Part shown: positions 7,950-16,587 of the stretch, in pieces
How the letters are laid out: each line of letters opens with the position of its first letter
Numbering within the stretch: the first letter of the stretch is position 1
Source: an uncultured Aureispira sp.
GTDB lineage: Bacteria > Bacteroidota > Bacteroidia > Chitinophagales > Saprospiraceae
Assembly (NCBI GenBank): GCA_937942475.1
Contig: CALDEP010000270.1
Coordinates: forward strand, 1 to 50,658
Direction: 5' to 3'
Length of the DNA: 50,658 nucleotides
Program-made: the position numbers and the translations under genes
The notes under the pieces: generated by a model
What the model was told of the DNA's origin: nothing
Seen by the model: the letters and a program-made list of their open reading frames with translations, nothing else
Database searches by the model: none

Positions 7950-9350
7950 CTATTTTCCTCTAGTTCCTCCACCACCAAACTTTGAATCAAAGTTTGTTTG
8001 AGTAGGCGTTTCTTTTAAATCAGGTTGTTTTTCATTTGTTTTATTCAAGAAAATAAATTCTCCTGATTTAGGCTCCTCTCCTTTTTTCAAATGATTACGT
8101 TGATACAATTTTGACGCTTTGATTCCATAACGTTGAGAAATCGTATGCATTGTTTCGCCAATAGCTACTTGATGAGGCGCTGTTTGACTCTTGACATAAT
8201 TTGCTTTAGGTTCAATGAATACATAGTACCCATCTGGCAAATCAGAATCATCTTCTAAGTCGTTGTACTTCAATAAATCTTTAAAAGAAATATTGTACTG
8301 TTCAGCAATTTCAAATAAATTTCTATCCTCAGAAGCAAGGGTTGCTTTTCGACCACTTTGGTAGAAAACACCTTCCTGGTTCAACTGACGAACAGGGAAT
8401 ATATTTACCTGATTCTTAGGCGTACCATCTGCATTAAAATAGCCCATCAAAGGATCTGACTTGATCATATCCTGTTGGATGTTCTCTACACGTTCCAATC
8501 TACGTTGCAAATTTGCAATCATATCATATTGTACGGCCAAATTATTATCTAGAATAGAAATTTTTTCGTTTAGTTGCTTCTTTAAATCTTCTTGTTTGAT
8601 TTTAAGACTAGTAACTTCTTTTTGTTTGGCATTCAAACACTCTTTTAGTTCTAACTTATATAACTCTGTTTGAGATAAGATTGATTCTAAGGTTTGAATT
8701 CTATTTTTTAGTGCTTGTAGATCTTCTTTATATTCTAATTCTTCTGTTGAGTTATTAAATGCTAAAATGGTATTTGTATGCTTGTCGTATTTATTCAAAC
8801 TATAATTTTCTATAGTTGTCATTAACTTTTTGGCATAAGTAGGGTCTGTTGCATAACCGCCTTTTAACAAGCCTTCTGCCCAAAATTTATAATCGGTTGT
8901 ATTGGCTAGAAATAGTTCAGAGTAATTAGAACGTGATGCTAAAAAATCAGAGTGATCAGCATAAGACTGCTCAACCGTTCCATAAGAACGGAAACAAGAT
9001 TTTCGTGCAATTAAAGAACCATTTTTGTTCTCACTGCTTCTGTGTGTATAGGTTTCACCTACCCAACCTTTGTGGCATTTAATCCCAAAGTGATTGTTGG
9101 CATTTTTAGCCAGTTCGCTTGTTCCATATCCAGATTCTAGCATTCCTTGAGCTAGTGTGATACTTGCAGGAATAGAGGTTCGCTCCATTTCTGCAACAGC
9201 CAAGCTATAATGTTCCTTAATATATTTCTCTGCCAGGGGGGCATACCCTTCTATCGTTAACGTGTTGGGTGGTGCTAGTGGGGCACCTACAGCTATGCTG
9301 TCAACAAGTAACATGGGAATTATTAATAATATAATTGGTCTGAATGTCAT
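7950..9350 (-). CDS. GH73 glucosaminidase with coiled coil and LysM domains
   Basis: This 466-residue paralogue of the 626-residue hydrolase next door has an N-terminal signal peptide (about 22 residues). The GH73 domain spans about 32-195 with probable catalytic Glu72 in A-Q-G-M-L-E-S-G-Y-G and the same N-N-H-F-G-I-K-C stretch. The next 90 residues are charged and heptad-like (about 205-300), predicting a coiled coil. Two LysM-type segments follow (about 330-440); the second begins H-Q-V-A-I-G-E-T-M-H-T-I. The protein ends in a Gly-rich tail. It should act on the glycan strands of peptidoglycan in the periplasm. The coiled coil replaces the Thr/Asn linker of the neighbour and may dimerise the enzyme. 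A minus-strand TAGTTTTG box at 9387-9380 is a possible promoter element. Confidence 0.93.
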   Translation of the reverse strand: MTFRPIILLIIPMLLVDSIAVGAPLAPPNTLTIEGYAPLAEKYIKEHYSLAVAEMERTSIPASITLAQGMLESGYGTSELAKNANNHFGIKCHKGWVGETYTHRSSENKNGSLIARKSCFRSYGTVEQSYADHSDFLASRSNYSELFLANTTDYKFWAEGLLKGGYATDPTYAKKLMTTIENYSLNKYDKHTNTILAFNNSTEELEYKEDLQALKNRIQTLESILSQTELYKLELKECLNAKQKEVTSLKIKQEDLKKQLNEKISILDNNLAVQYDMIANLQRRLERVENIQQDMIKSDPLMGYFNADGTPKNQVNIFPVRQLNQEGVFYQSGRKATLASEDRNLFEIAEQYNISFKDLLKYNDLEDDSDLPDGYYVFIEPKANYVKSQTAPHQVAIGETMHTISQRYGIKASKLYQRNHLKKGEEPKSGEFIFLNKTNEKQPDLKETPTQTNFDSKFGGGGTRGK

Positions 9351-9983
9351 TCTGAATAATATTTTGCTAAGTTCGTCTACAAAACTAAAGAAGTTTTGCG
9401 TAATTAGAAAAAAATAAGCCTTTATATTTCGTCAAAGCCCAAAAACCAATTAAAAACCAAGTATTAAGAGTTATTTCGCTTCAAAAAAACATTTATTTGA
9501 GTTATGTCTGCTACACATAACTGAGATTAACATACTAATTTGATTAATAAGCACTTTCAAGGGGTTTGAGTGGTATTTTTGAGGTACACCTAATATTGAT
9601 CCTAGAGTAGTTTTTATACTAAAAAAAATTGTCATTCCAAGCCTGAACCAACGAACATATTTCCTTTATAAAATACATAAAAACCACCTAATCAAGCATA
9701 CATCTTGTTGATTTATTTCTCCCTTCATTAAAAATTTAAGAATGAGTGTTCTAAATTTGAATAAATGAAAGTTATGACTACACCTTAATGTTTGCAAAAT
9801 TGACTTGAATATATATATTAATATTTAATAATCCCAATAAAATCCTCAAAATCGCAAAAAAGCTTTTAGAAGAATAGCGCTCTAACTTACTATCCATAAA
9901 AAATAAAGGAAAATTAAACCCTATTTTAGCCTCTAAAAATGCATTCCCCTCCCTTCTCCCTTACAGAAACGATTGTTTTTTCA
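9351..9983. other. 633-bp intergenic region without a gene
   Basis: AT-rich, with stops in all frames. I see one small hairpin (AGTTATGT / ACATAACT, 9500-9522) and the possible -7 box TAGTTTTG (9387-9380, minus) for the GH73 gene. I see no tRNA-like fold, palindromic element or conserved small frame. Confidence 0.5.
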
Positions 9984-10622
9984 TCAAAGCACTTCGATTA
10001 ACATAAGACCGTCTCGCAAGGGAAGTAAGACATTATTCACACGAGGATCGTCCATTACTTTTTGATTAAAGAGAGCTAATGCACTGGCTCTTTTTTCCTT
10101 ACTCCCTCTAGGTACTTTTCCATGCCACAAGACATTATCAGCAATAATAACCGCTCCTGGCTGCAAATTAGGCACTAGTAGATCATAATAATTTGTGTAA
10201 TTAATTTTATCTGCATCCAAGAAAACCAAATCCCAATGCTCGTTCAAATCGGGAACAATCGTCATCGCATCTCCTTGATGTTGCTGAATGGTATTTTCCA
10301 AACCAGCTTCTTGAATAAATTGAGTCGCAATATTTTCTAATTCTTTATTAATATCTATCGTATGCAATTTTCCATCTTCTACTAAACCTTGTGCCAAACA
10401 AATGGCAGAATAACCTGTATAGGTTCCAATTTCTAGGATTCTATGGGGCTTTTTCATTCTACTAAAAAAGGCTAAAAACTGCCCTTGCAAATAGCCAGAT
10501 AACATTTGAGGACGCATCACTTCTAGATGTGTTTTGCGTTCTAATCTATTCAAGACCTCCGATTCATAGACTTTAGTATGTCGTTGTGCGTATTCTTCAA
10601 TATATTCTGGTGTCATTTTCAT
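9984..10622 (-). CDS. Class I SAM-dependent O-methyltransferase (family 3, COMT-like)
   Basis: This 212-residue methyltransferase resembles catechol and caffeoyl-CoA O-methyltransferases. The SAM-binding motif is E-I-G-T-Y-T-G (residues 64-70). The divalent-metal ligands expected of the family are present as Asp136 in F-L-D-A-D and Asp162-Asn163 in I-A-D-N-V-L-W. Length is typical (about 210-220), and no signal peptide is present, so it is cytoplasmic. Bacterial members methylate catechol-type or other vicinal hydroxyl groups, and the natural substrate is usually unknown. It has no partner genes. About 570 bp of non-coding DNA separate it from the divergent caspase gene. Confidence 0.93.
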   Translation of the reverse strand: MKMTPEYIEEYAQRHTKVYESEVLNRLERKTHLEVMRPQMLSGYLQGQFLAFFSRMKKPHRILEIGTYTGYSAICLAQGLVEDGKLHTIDINKELENIATQFIQEAGLENTIQQHQGDAMTIVPDLNEHWDLVFLDADKINYTNYYDLLVPNLQPGAVIIADNVLWHGKVPRGSKEKRASALALFNQKVMDDPRVNNVLLPLRDGLMLIEVL

Positions 10623-11194
10623 TGATTCAATTTACTTTTTATATTTTTATTGTCCCAATTTCATCCCTGTACTAAGTGTTTACTACTTTTTCAACAACTT
10701 TAAGTTATCTTGTATAAAGACTTATTTTACAAAATTCAGGATATTTGCTTGGGAACAGTAACAAAGCATACTTTTTCTTAAAAAAAGCAATTTTAACGGA
10801 AAGAATTATCCTTTGATTTACAAAAGTATAATAAATCCATCTAAAGGATAGTTTATTTAAAATACTATCCTCTTTTTTTACGCAAAAAGCGATTCCTTTT
10901 TTAAATTGAGGCAAACAGGTTGGCATAATTCTAGATTATTGTAAGCCTACTGAATAATTGAACATTATTCTCTTGGATACTCTAGTCTAATCTTGTCTCT
11001 AACATTACTTTGTGGAGAACCCAAAGGCTCAACGTAGCTAAGTTATATCGGTTTGATTATCGCCAAAACATTAAGCACACTGATAATCAAATTAATATAA
11101 AATGACTTTTATGTTTTTTGGTAAAAAAAACTAAACCTCGTAGAAGCAGCGTAGCTAAATCCCGCAAAGTATTACTCTAAAATATCTATCCTTT
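10623..11194. other. 572-bp divergent intergenic region
   Basis: It separates the O-methyltransferase and caspase genes. The right half holds a member of the TACTTCGTG palindrome family (11004-11174). The left half shows nothing I can name. A 73-codon frame at 10705-10926 (minus) is Lys/Phe/Ile-rich and looks accidental. Confidence 0.5.
11004..11174. repeat. Palindromic element, TACTTCGTG family, copy A (diverged)
   Basis: The ends are ATTACTTTGTGG and CCCGCAAAGTATTA. An inner dyad TTTGATTATC (11052-11061) pairs with GATAATCAAA (11082-11091). The stretch after it, including TTTTATGTTTTTTGGTAAAA, is nearly identical to copy B at 31221-31406. It stops 20 bp before the caspase gene start and so lies in its promoter or leader region. 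Confidence 0.65.
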
Positions 11195-13432
11195 ATGAAA
11201 ACGAAACTTTTTCTGATACTTCCAATCTTTTTCCTTCTAGCATTGACAACAAGTCAAGCGCAAAACAACACTTGGTGTGCGGTTTTGATGGAAGGCAGTT
11301 ATTCTCAGACTTATGATAATAGTGTTGAGTTTCCAAAAACATTTATAAAAGCCCAATGGGACAAAGGACAGTATATCACTGACCTTACCTATGGCAATGG
11401 AGAATGGTATGTTGTTACAGGCAGTACTACTTATACACAGCAGGCGTATTATAAAGACAAAAAATTCCCAGGAGATTGGGTAGAGAAAAAATGGAAAGAA
11501 GGCTTTGATATTACAAAAGTAGCCTATGGCTCTGATATTTGGGTAGTTGTCATGTCTAAAGGTGCTGGTTTGACCAATGAGAGTTGGGGGAAACGTGGTA
11601 GTTTCAAAGAAATCAAGGAGTTTATTTTGGGCAAATGGAACGATGGAAAAGACATCATTGATATTTCTTTTGGGAATGGCGAATGGGTGGCTATTTTAGC
11701 CAAAGGAGCAGATTATGACAAACAAGTCTACAATTGGGGCAGTGCATTTCCTACAGAATGGGTCAACGCTAAGTACGAAGAAGGTAAACACATTACGTCT
11801 TTGGCTTATGGAGAAGGACTTTGGATTGTGGTCATGTCAGAGTATAGTGTTAGCAAAAGTGAGCGATATGTTGTTTCAAGTGAATTCCCTAAGGATTTCA
11901 TACAACATCATTGGGATAATAAAAAACGCATCAAAGCCATTTTGTACAATTATGAAAGAGATTTAACAAAGTCTTTTGATGAATATTTTAATGCTGGTTT
12001 GGCTGCGGCAAATAAGAACAATCAAGATCTTGCCATTTATTATTACACAGAAGCACTAAAGGTAAATCCGAGTCATGCGACTGCTTACAACAATCGAGCT
12101 TGGGCTAAATATCTTAGTGGGCAGTGTTTGGGGGCTTTGGCAGATGCTGATAAATCCATCAACTTATCTCCTACCGAGTACAGTTATCATACTCGTGGGG
12201 CTATTTACAATTGTTTAGGACGTTGTCGAGAAGCCTTGAGTGACTTTAATGCCACCATCAATGTTGCCAGCGATAAAAAAGGGTATTATTATGCGGATCG
12301 TGCAAAGGCTAGAAATTGTTTAGGAAACATCGAAGATGCGATTGCGGATTATGACAAAGCAATTGCAGCTGATGCTAGTAATGGTTCTAAGTATCGCACA
12401 GAAAAGGCGAAACTGGTTAAAAAGCAAGGCGAAATAGAGAAACCAACGATTACTTGGGATTATCCTTACAATGCCTTTGTCTCTAGTACAGAACCAAGCT
12501 ATAAAGTAAAGGCTTGTGTCCACTCTAATGCAGATATCAAAAGTATTCAGTTATATGTAAATGGAAAAACATTTGCTTCTAGAGGTTTTGGTGTTGATAC
12601 AGATTGTACAGAATCTGTCAACGAAACGGTTAAGCTTCAGAATGGCAAAAATGAATTGGAAATTGTAGTAGAAACAGCGAACAGTAGTGTTCGTTCGGAG
12701 AAACGTGTTATTGAGTACAAATCAAGTGGTGGCGGGCATTATCACGCCTTGTTGATTGGTGTTGAGAATTACGATGATTTTGCGATCAATGATTTAGAAA
12801 AACCTATTGATGATTGTGAACTTTTGGAACAAACCTTAGTGAATGACTATACCTTTGAAAAGACTAATGTACATGTTCTAAAAAATCCAACGAAGGAAGC
12901 GATTTTAGAAAAATTAATTTACTTGCAAGAACGCTTGACCAAACAAGATCAATTGTTGATTTTTTACTCTGGGCATGGCTTGGTTAAAAATGAAATTGGC
13001 TATTGGTTGCCTTCTGATGCAAAAAAGGACAATCGCCTAAAATGGTTCTCCAATTCAGAATTAAGAGATTATGTCAATAGTATCAAAACACAACATACCT
13101 TGGTAATTGCTGATGCTTGTTTCAGCGGTTCTATCTTCACGGGAGGCTATCGAGATGTTACGGAGTTTGCTTGTGCTGAAATGGAAAAAATTCCGAGTCG
13201 TCGTGCCATGACTAGTGGTGCCAATACTGTCGTGCCAGATAATAGCGTGTTCTTTAAGTATTTGATTAAAAAATTAAAAGAAAACGATACTAGCTGTCTT
13301 TCTGCTGAAACGCTTTATTCTAAGGTAAAACCAGCTGTTATTTACAACAGTCCAAACAATCATATCCCTCAATTTGGTGTCATGCCACAAACAGGTGATG
13401 AGGGTGGTAATTTTATTTTTAGAAAACGATAA
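11195..13432 (+). CDS. Exported caspase-family (C14) protease with W-V-V-M repeats and TPRs
   Basis: This 745-residue protein has a signal peptide ending near S-Q-A-Q (about residue 23). Residues 27-258 form five repeats of about 48 residues, each with F-P-x-x-W/F, a W-x-x-G-K-x-I-T core and Y-G-x-G-x-W-V-V-V-M. Similar tryptophan-rich repeats occur beside kinase and protease domains; I believe this is the DUF7477 type. About four TPR units follow (260-400), then an Ig-like beta region with a V-N-G turn (416-506), then a caspase domain (about 512-745). The catalytic dyad is visible as His594 in F-Y-S-G-H-G and Cys642 in A-D-A-C-F-S-G. No T9SS tag or lipobox is seen, so it is probably periplasmic. 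A papain-like protease gene follows in the same direction, with no terminator between them. Confidence 0.88.
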   Translation: MKTKLFLILPIFFLLALTTSQAQNNTWCAVLMEGSYSQTYDNSVEFPKTFIKAQWDKGQYITDLTYGNGEWYVVTGSTTYTQQAYYKDKKFPGDWVEKKWKEGFDITKVAYGSDIWVVVMSKGAGLTNESWGKRGSFKEIKEFILGKWNDGKDIIDISFGNGEWVAILAKGADYDKQVYNWGSAFPTEWVNAKYEEGKHITSLAYGEGLWIVVMSEYSVSKSERYVVSSEFPKDFIQHHWDNKKRIKAILYNYERDLTKSFDEYFNAGLAAANKNNQDLAIYYYTEALKVNPSHATAYNNRAWAKYLSGQCLGALADADKSINLSPTEYSYHTRGAIYNCLGRCREALSDFNATINVASDKKGYYYADRAKARNCLGNIEDAIADYDKAIAADASNGSKYRTEKAKLVKKQGEIEKPTITWDYPYNAFVSSTEPSYKVKACVHSNADIKSIQLYVNGKTFASRGFGVDTDCTESVNETVKLQNGKNELEIVVETANSSVRSEKRVIEYKSSGGGHYHALLIGVENYDDFAINDLEKPIDDCELLEQTLVNDYTFEKTNVHVLKNPTKEAILEKLIYLQERLTKQDQLLIFYSGHGLVKNEIGYWLPSDAKKDNRLKWFSNSELRDYVNSIKTQHTLVIADACFSGSIFTGGYRDVTEFACAEMEKIPSRRAMTSGANTVVPDNSVFFKYLIKKLKENDTSCLSAETLYSKVKPAVIYNSPNNHIPQFGVMPQTGDEGGNFIFRKR

Positions 13433-13573
13433 GTTGGCTTTAACTTTGCCTAGATAGGTAATTAAAGGCTGAGAGCCTGTTTTAAAATGAGGTTTTCATT
13501 TTTAGGTTTTGAATATAATTTGAAAATAATTCCTTCGTTTTTTGATTCTCAAATAGAACATAGACGTAACAAT

Positions 13574-15010
13574 ATGATATACAAGGCAGCATTAATAGGT
13601 ATTGGATTTTTGATGAGTGTCAACGCTTGGGGGCAACCTGATAATTTTAAGTTTGGAATGGGTATTCCAGAAGGTCCAGACGAGGGCTATGATGAGCTTC
13701 CAATTAAAGCAAAATTAACGAATGAAAGCTATAGAGCCGTAGACACGAAGGCTTCTTTGGAAAAATATGCTCCTTCGGCTAGTACTCAAGGGCAATATGG
13801 AACCTGTACTGCTTGGGCAGCGGGTTACTGTGGACGAACTATTTTGGAGGCACAACGCCACGGCTGGGATTCACAAGCAACCATTGATGACAATGCTTTT
13901 TCGCCTGGGTTCATCTATCGTGTTACTACACCCAAAACAAGTTGCAATGGGGCTTTTGTATCCGATTGTATTAAGAATATTAAAACCCTTGGGATTCCTA
14001 AATTGAGTGATTACAGTGAAGATTGCCCGCAAACAGCCATTCCAAAAAGTATTTATAAGAAGGCAGAAGCCTATAAGATGACGGGCTATGCAACGCTTTG
14101 GAATACATCCAATCCTTCGACTCCCAAAGAACGAGTTCAAGCGGTTAAGAAAAGCATCAACGAGGGGAATCCTGTAGTGATTGCGATGTATGTTCCCAAT
14201 TCCTTTTGTTACAGCAAAGGACCTACTTGGATCAAAAAAAGTACTGACAAAGCTGTTGGAGATCAAGGGCATGCACATGGACGTCATGCTATGTGTATTA
14301 TTGGTTATGATGACGACCAAGATGGGGGTGCTTTTAGAGTGCAAAATAGTTGGAGTGCGGCTTGGGCGGACAAGGGCTATATTTGGGTAAAATATGAAGA
14401 TGCTGCTGAATTTATTTATCAAGCGGTCGAAATGTTTAAAATGCCTTCTGTTGCAAAAAAAGAGGATAAAAATCAATTGGCTGGTTCTTTAAAATTGAAG
14501 GAAGATACAGGGCAGGAAATGACGGCAAGTCTTAAAGGAAATAGTTATTATCAAATGAACAAAGCTTATCGTTCTGGTACTCGTTTTAGAATTTACTTGA
14601 ACAATGACCAAGCGGCTTATGTCTATGCGATAGGTTCTGATAATAGCAATAAAATTTATCAAGTTTTTCCGCACAAAAAAGGCGTTAGTCCTGCTTTGAA
14701 TTATAGCAAAAACAGTGTTCCAATTCCTAGCGAAGATCAGCACATCAGAATGGATGGCAATGTAGGAACAGATTATCTTTGTGTGATTTATTCTAAGCTT
14801 CCATTGAATTTGGATGACATCAAAAAATCTATTAGCAAACAAAGTAGTCGCTATAGTTTCCAAGAAAAAGTGGCGCGTGTTTTGGGCAGTCAATTAATGT
14901 CTGACAAAGAGGTCCAATACAATTCACAAAATGGTGTGATGAGTTTCAAAGCAGAAGCAAAAGGCAAGTCTATTGCTACCTTGTTTGTTCAATTGGAGCA
15001 TATTGATTAG
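13574..15010 (+). CDS. Exported papain-like (C1A) protease with DUF4384-like C-terminal domain
   Basis: The start at 13574 gives a proper signal peptide (MIYKAALIGIG... ending N-A-W-G-Q); an in-frame ATG at 13487 would add 29 unrelated residues. Counting from 13574, the papain triad is present: Cys78 in Q-G-Q-Y-G-T-C-T-A-W-A, His238 in G-R-H-A-M-C-I-I-G-Y-D and Asn258 in V-Q-N-S-W. The oxyanion-hole Gln precedes Cys78. The last 170 residues resemble a DUF4384 domain (Y-V-Y-A-I-G-S-D, then K-I-Y-Q-V-F-P, then a P-x-P-S segment), which in other bacteria is often found with caspases. It follows the caspase gene by about 140 bp without a terminator, and a strong terminator follows it, suggesting an operon of two cysteine proteases. 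No propeptide is evident. Targets are unknown. Confidence 0.87.
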   Translation: MIYKAALIGIGFLMSVNAWGQPDNFKFGMGIPEGPDEGYDELPIKAKLTNESYRAVDTKASLEKYAPSASTQGQYGTCTAWAAGYCGRTILEAQRHGWDSQATIDDNAFSPGFIYRVTTPKTSCNGAFVSDCIKNIKTLGIPKLSDYSEDCPQTAIPKSIYKKAEAYKMTGYATLWNTSNPSTPKERVQAVKKSINEGNPVVIAMYVPNSFCYSKGPTWIKKSTDKAVGDQGHAHGRHAMCIIGYDDDQDGGAFRVQNSWSAAWADKGYIWVKYEDAAEFIYQAVEMFKMPSVAKKEDKNQLAGSLKLKEDTGQEMTASLKGNSYYQMNKAYRSGTRFRIYLNNDQAAYVYAIGSDNSNKIYQVFPHKKGVSPALNYSKNSVPIPSEDQHIRMDGNVGTDYLCVIYSKLPLNLDDIKKSISKQSSRYSFQEKVARVLGSQLMSDKEVQYNSQNGVMSFKAEAKGKSIATLFVQLEHID

Positions 15011-15033
15011 ATGCGCTTAACGTTCAATTATAG

Positions 15034-15077
15034 AAAAGCGTCTAAAGGAAGAACACTTCCTTTAGACGCTTTTTTTT
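15034..15077 (+). terminator. Strong intrinsic terminator of the protease pair
   Basis: AAGCGTCTAAAGGAAG, loop AACA, CTTCCTTTAGACGCTT and then a run of T. The 16-bp perfect stem lies 24 bp after the papain gene. Confidence 0.95.
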
Positions 15078-15168
15078 ATCCTACAAGAAGCATCGCTTCG
15101 TCACCATTCATACAATATAAAGATAAGAAGCGTAGGGATTCATTATTTTATATTCAGATGTTTTTTTC

Positions 15169-15240
15169 GGATAAAGGGTGTCGGAGCGATGCTCCTTTTA
15201 TCTTTTTTTAGAAAGGGTGTCAGGGCGATGCCCTTTATAA
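15169..15240. repeat. Two tandem hairpin repeats with compensatory changes
   Basis: Unit 1 (15171-15202) and unit 2 (15210-15240) share AAAGGGTGTC, a short stem around GAT, and TTTAT. The stem is GGAGC-GAT-GCTCC in the first and AGGGC-GAT-GCCCT in the second, so pairing is kept while bases differ. Unit 1 is followed by a T-run and could also terminate transcription. They lie between the papain and VanZ genes. Confidence 0.65.
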
Positions 15241-15303
15241 AATAGGTATACATTTCTAAGTAAAAAAACATATTATTAAAAATCGTTAATTCTAAACAAA
15301 CCT

Positions 15304-15726
15304 ATGAAACCTATTCCGCCAAAACCTCAAAATCCAGATAATAAAAGCAAGTTCCGATTTCTACCAATTGTACTGTCCTTTATTTTTATAATTTGGATTA
15401 TTATCCATGCAAATTTAGGGCTTAAAAATCCCTTTATACAGTTCGTACACCAAATACCTGGGGGAGATAAAATTGGGCATGTTTGCGTTTTTGCTGGTTT
15501 AACCTTTTTATTAAATCATGCCCTGTCCTATACTTCTTTCAAACTATTTAAGCTAGACTTATGGACAGGTTCAATGCTTATTCTTTGTTTTGCTTTGGCA
15601 GAAGAGTTTACCCAGTTATTTTTTGCAACTAGAACCTTTGACTTACTTGATATTTTAAGCGACTTGGTGGGTATTTCTTTAGCTTCTGCATTGGCATATC
15701 TAAGATTTTTTTCTTCATCAAAGTAA
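15304..15726 (+). CDS. VanZ-like membrane protein
   Basis: This is a 140-residue integral membrane protein with about four hydrophobic segments (residues about 20-37, 58-75, 88-103 and 120-135). The VanZ-family signatures are D-K-I-G-H near residue 56 before the second segment, and A-E-E-F-T-Q followed by an R-x-x-D-x-x-D-x-x-x-D-x-x-G region in the second half. VanZ itself confers low-level teicoplanin resistance, but most small Bacteroidota relatives have no known function, so a resistance role should not be assumed. It sits in the inner membrane. It follows the hairpin cluster at 15169-15240 and has its own leader of about 60 bp. Confidence 0.88.
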   Translation: MKPIPPKPQNPDNKSKFRFLPIVLSFIFIIWIIIHANLGLKNPFIQFVHQIPGGDKIGHVCVFAGLTFLLNHALSYTSFKLFKLDLWTGSMLILCFALAEEFTQLFFATRTFDLLDILSDLVGISLASALAYLRFFSSSK

Positions 15727-15878
15727 TGCTGATTCAGGTCTATATTGCATAATAATTAATCCTAATACACCTTAATGAGGTCTATTTGATAGAAATAAGA
15801 TAACCAACATCCCCTATAAGAAGCATCGTTTTATTTCCTTTAATACGAGGTCAATCTAAATTAATACAAAGTAGTACT

Positions 15879-16136
15879 CTATTTCACCATCCCTTTTGGG
15901 AACAAAGAAGTTCTACCTCTTTTGGATGAACTAGGGCCAAGTGCTGCTTTCTTTTTTGCTGCTATATCTGCTTTGTTATTTTCCTTAGCACGTTCTGCAT
16001 TATTTGGATTATATCCATAATCCTTCGTATTGTGCACACTATTATAAGCAGGACAAGCTGGACCTTGATTACAGGCTGAAAAAGACAACGTTCCCATTAA
16101 TAACAAACAAAAGCCAAGTAATTTTATATTGAACAT
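15879..16136 (-). CDS. Small lipoprotein (85 residues)
   Basis: The start at 16136 gives MFNIKLLGFCLLLMG and a good lipobox S-F-S-A-C with Cys22 as the lipidated residue. The open frame extends upstream to 16313, but that stretch does not look like a protein leader. The mature part is short and polar: C-P-A-Y soon after the lipid anchor, a Lys/Ala-rich middle, and the ending R-G-R-T-S-L-F-P-K-G-M-V-K. C-P-A-Y near the lipid anchor plus a terminal L-F-P-K-x-M resembles small Bacteroidota lipoproteins I have seen, but I know no function. It is a single gene, convergent with the VanZ gene. Confidence 0.7.
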   Translation of the reverse strand: MFNIKLLGFCLLLMGTLSFSACNQGPACPAYNSVHNTKDYGYNPNNAERAKENNKADIAAKKKAALGPSSSKRGRTSLFPKGMVK

Positions 16137-16587
16137 ATTATAATGATTTTTTTTATCAAAATTTGAATCTTCTAATAACCAATGATTTATTCTAGTTATT
16201 AAGAATAATAAAGTTACAAAAAAAAGCTCGAATCTACAATGAAGAGTACGTTCAAGTTCCTTAATTGTTGTGCTTCTTATTAAGAATAACATCTTTTTAA
16301 CAGCTCTCTTCAAGCTTATCTTACCTCAAGGTATAAGCATTTAACTTTTAATGCTTGCTATTTCATTTTTAAAGTTGTAAATTGATCATTAGTATTCATA
16401 ATTAATACGTTGTGTACCTTTTGTTTCCTTATCAAAAAATCAAAAAAATAGCTTTTTGCATCTACCTGATGATCCGTCTCCCTTTTAATCTTTTTAATGT
16501 TAAAAACATGTCTTACTGATCATCCAATAGATACGATTTACACACCAAATATTACCTAACCTTTCCTCACAAACAACCATACACTTT
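16137..16587. other. 451-bp divergent intergenic region
   Basis: It lies between the small lipoprotein and the first monooxygenase-like gene. Small dyads are present at 16322-16333 (TACCT/AGGTA) and 16335-16356 (AAGCATT/AATGCTT). No gene or long palindrome is seen. Confidence 0.5.

Noticed and set aside
10705-10926. 73-residue minus-strand frame
   Set aside because: The composition is that of AT-rich non-coding DNA. No signal, motif or neighbouring gene supports it.
15011-15211. 66-residue frame after the papain gene
   Set aside because: It runs through the terminator and the tandem hairpins.
15304-15726. Glycopeptide resistance by the VanZ-like gene
   Set aside because: No vanA/vanX/vanH-type genes are nearby, and small VanZ-like proteins are common without resistance.
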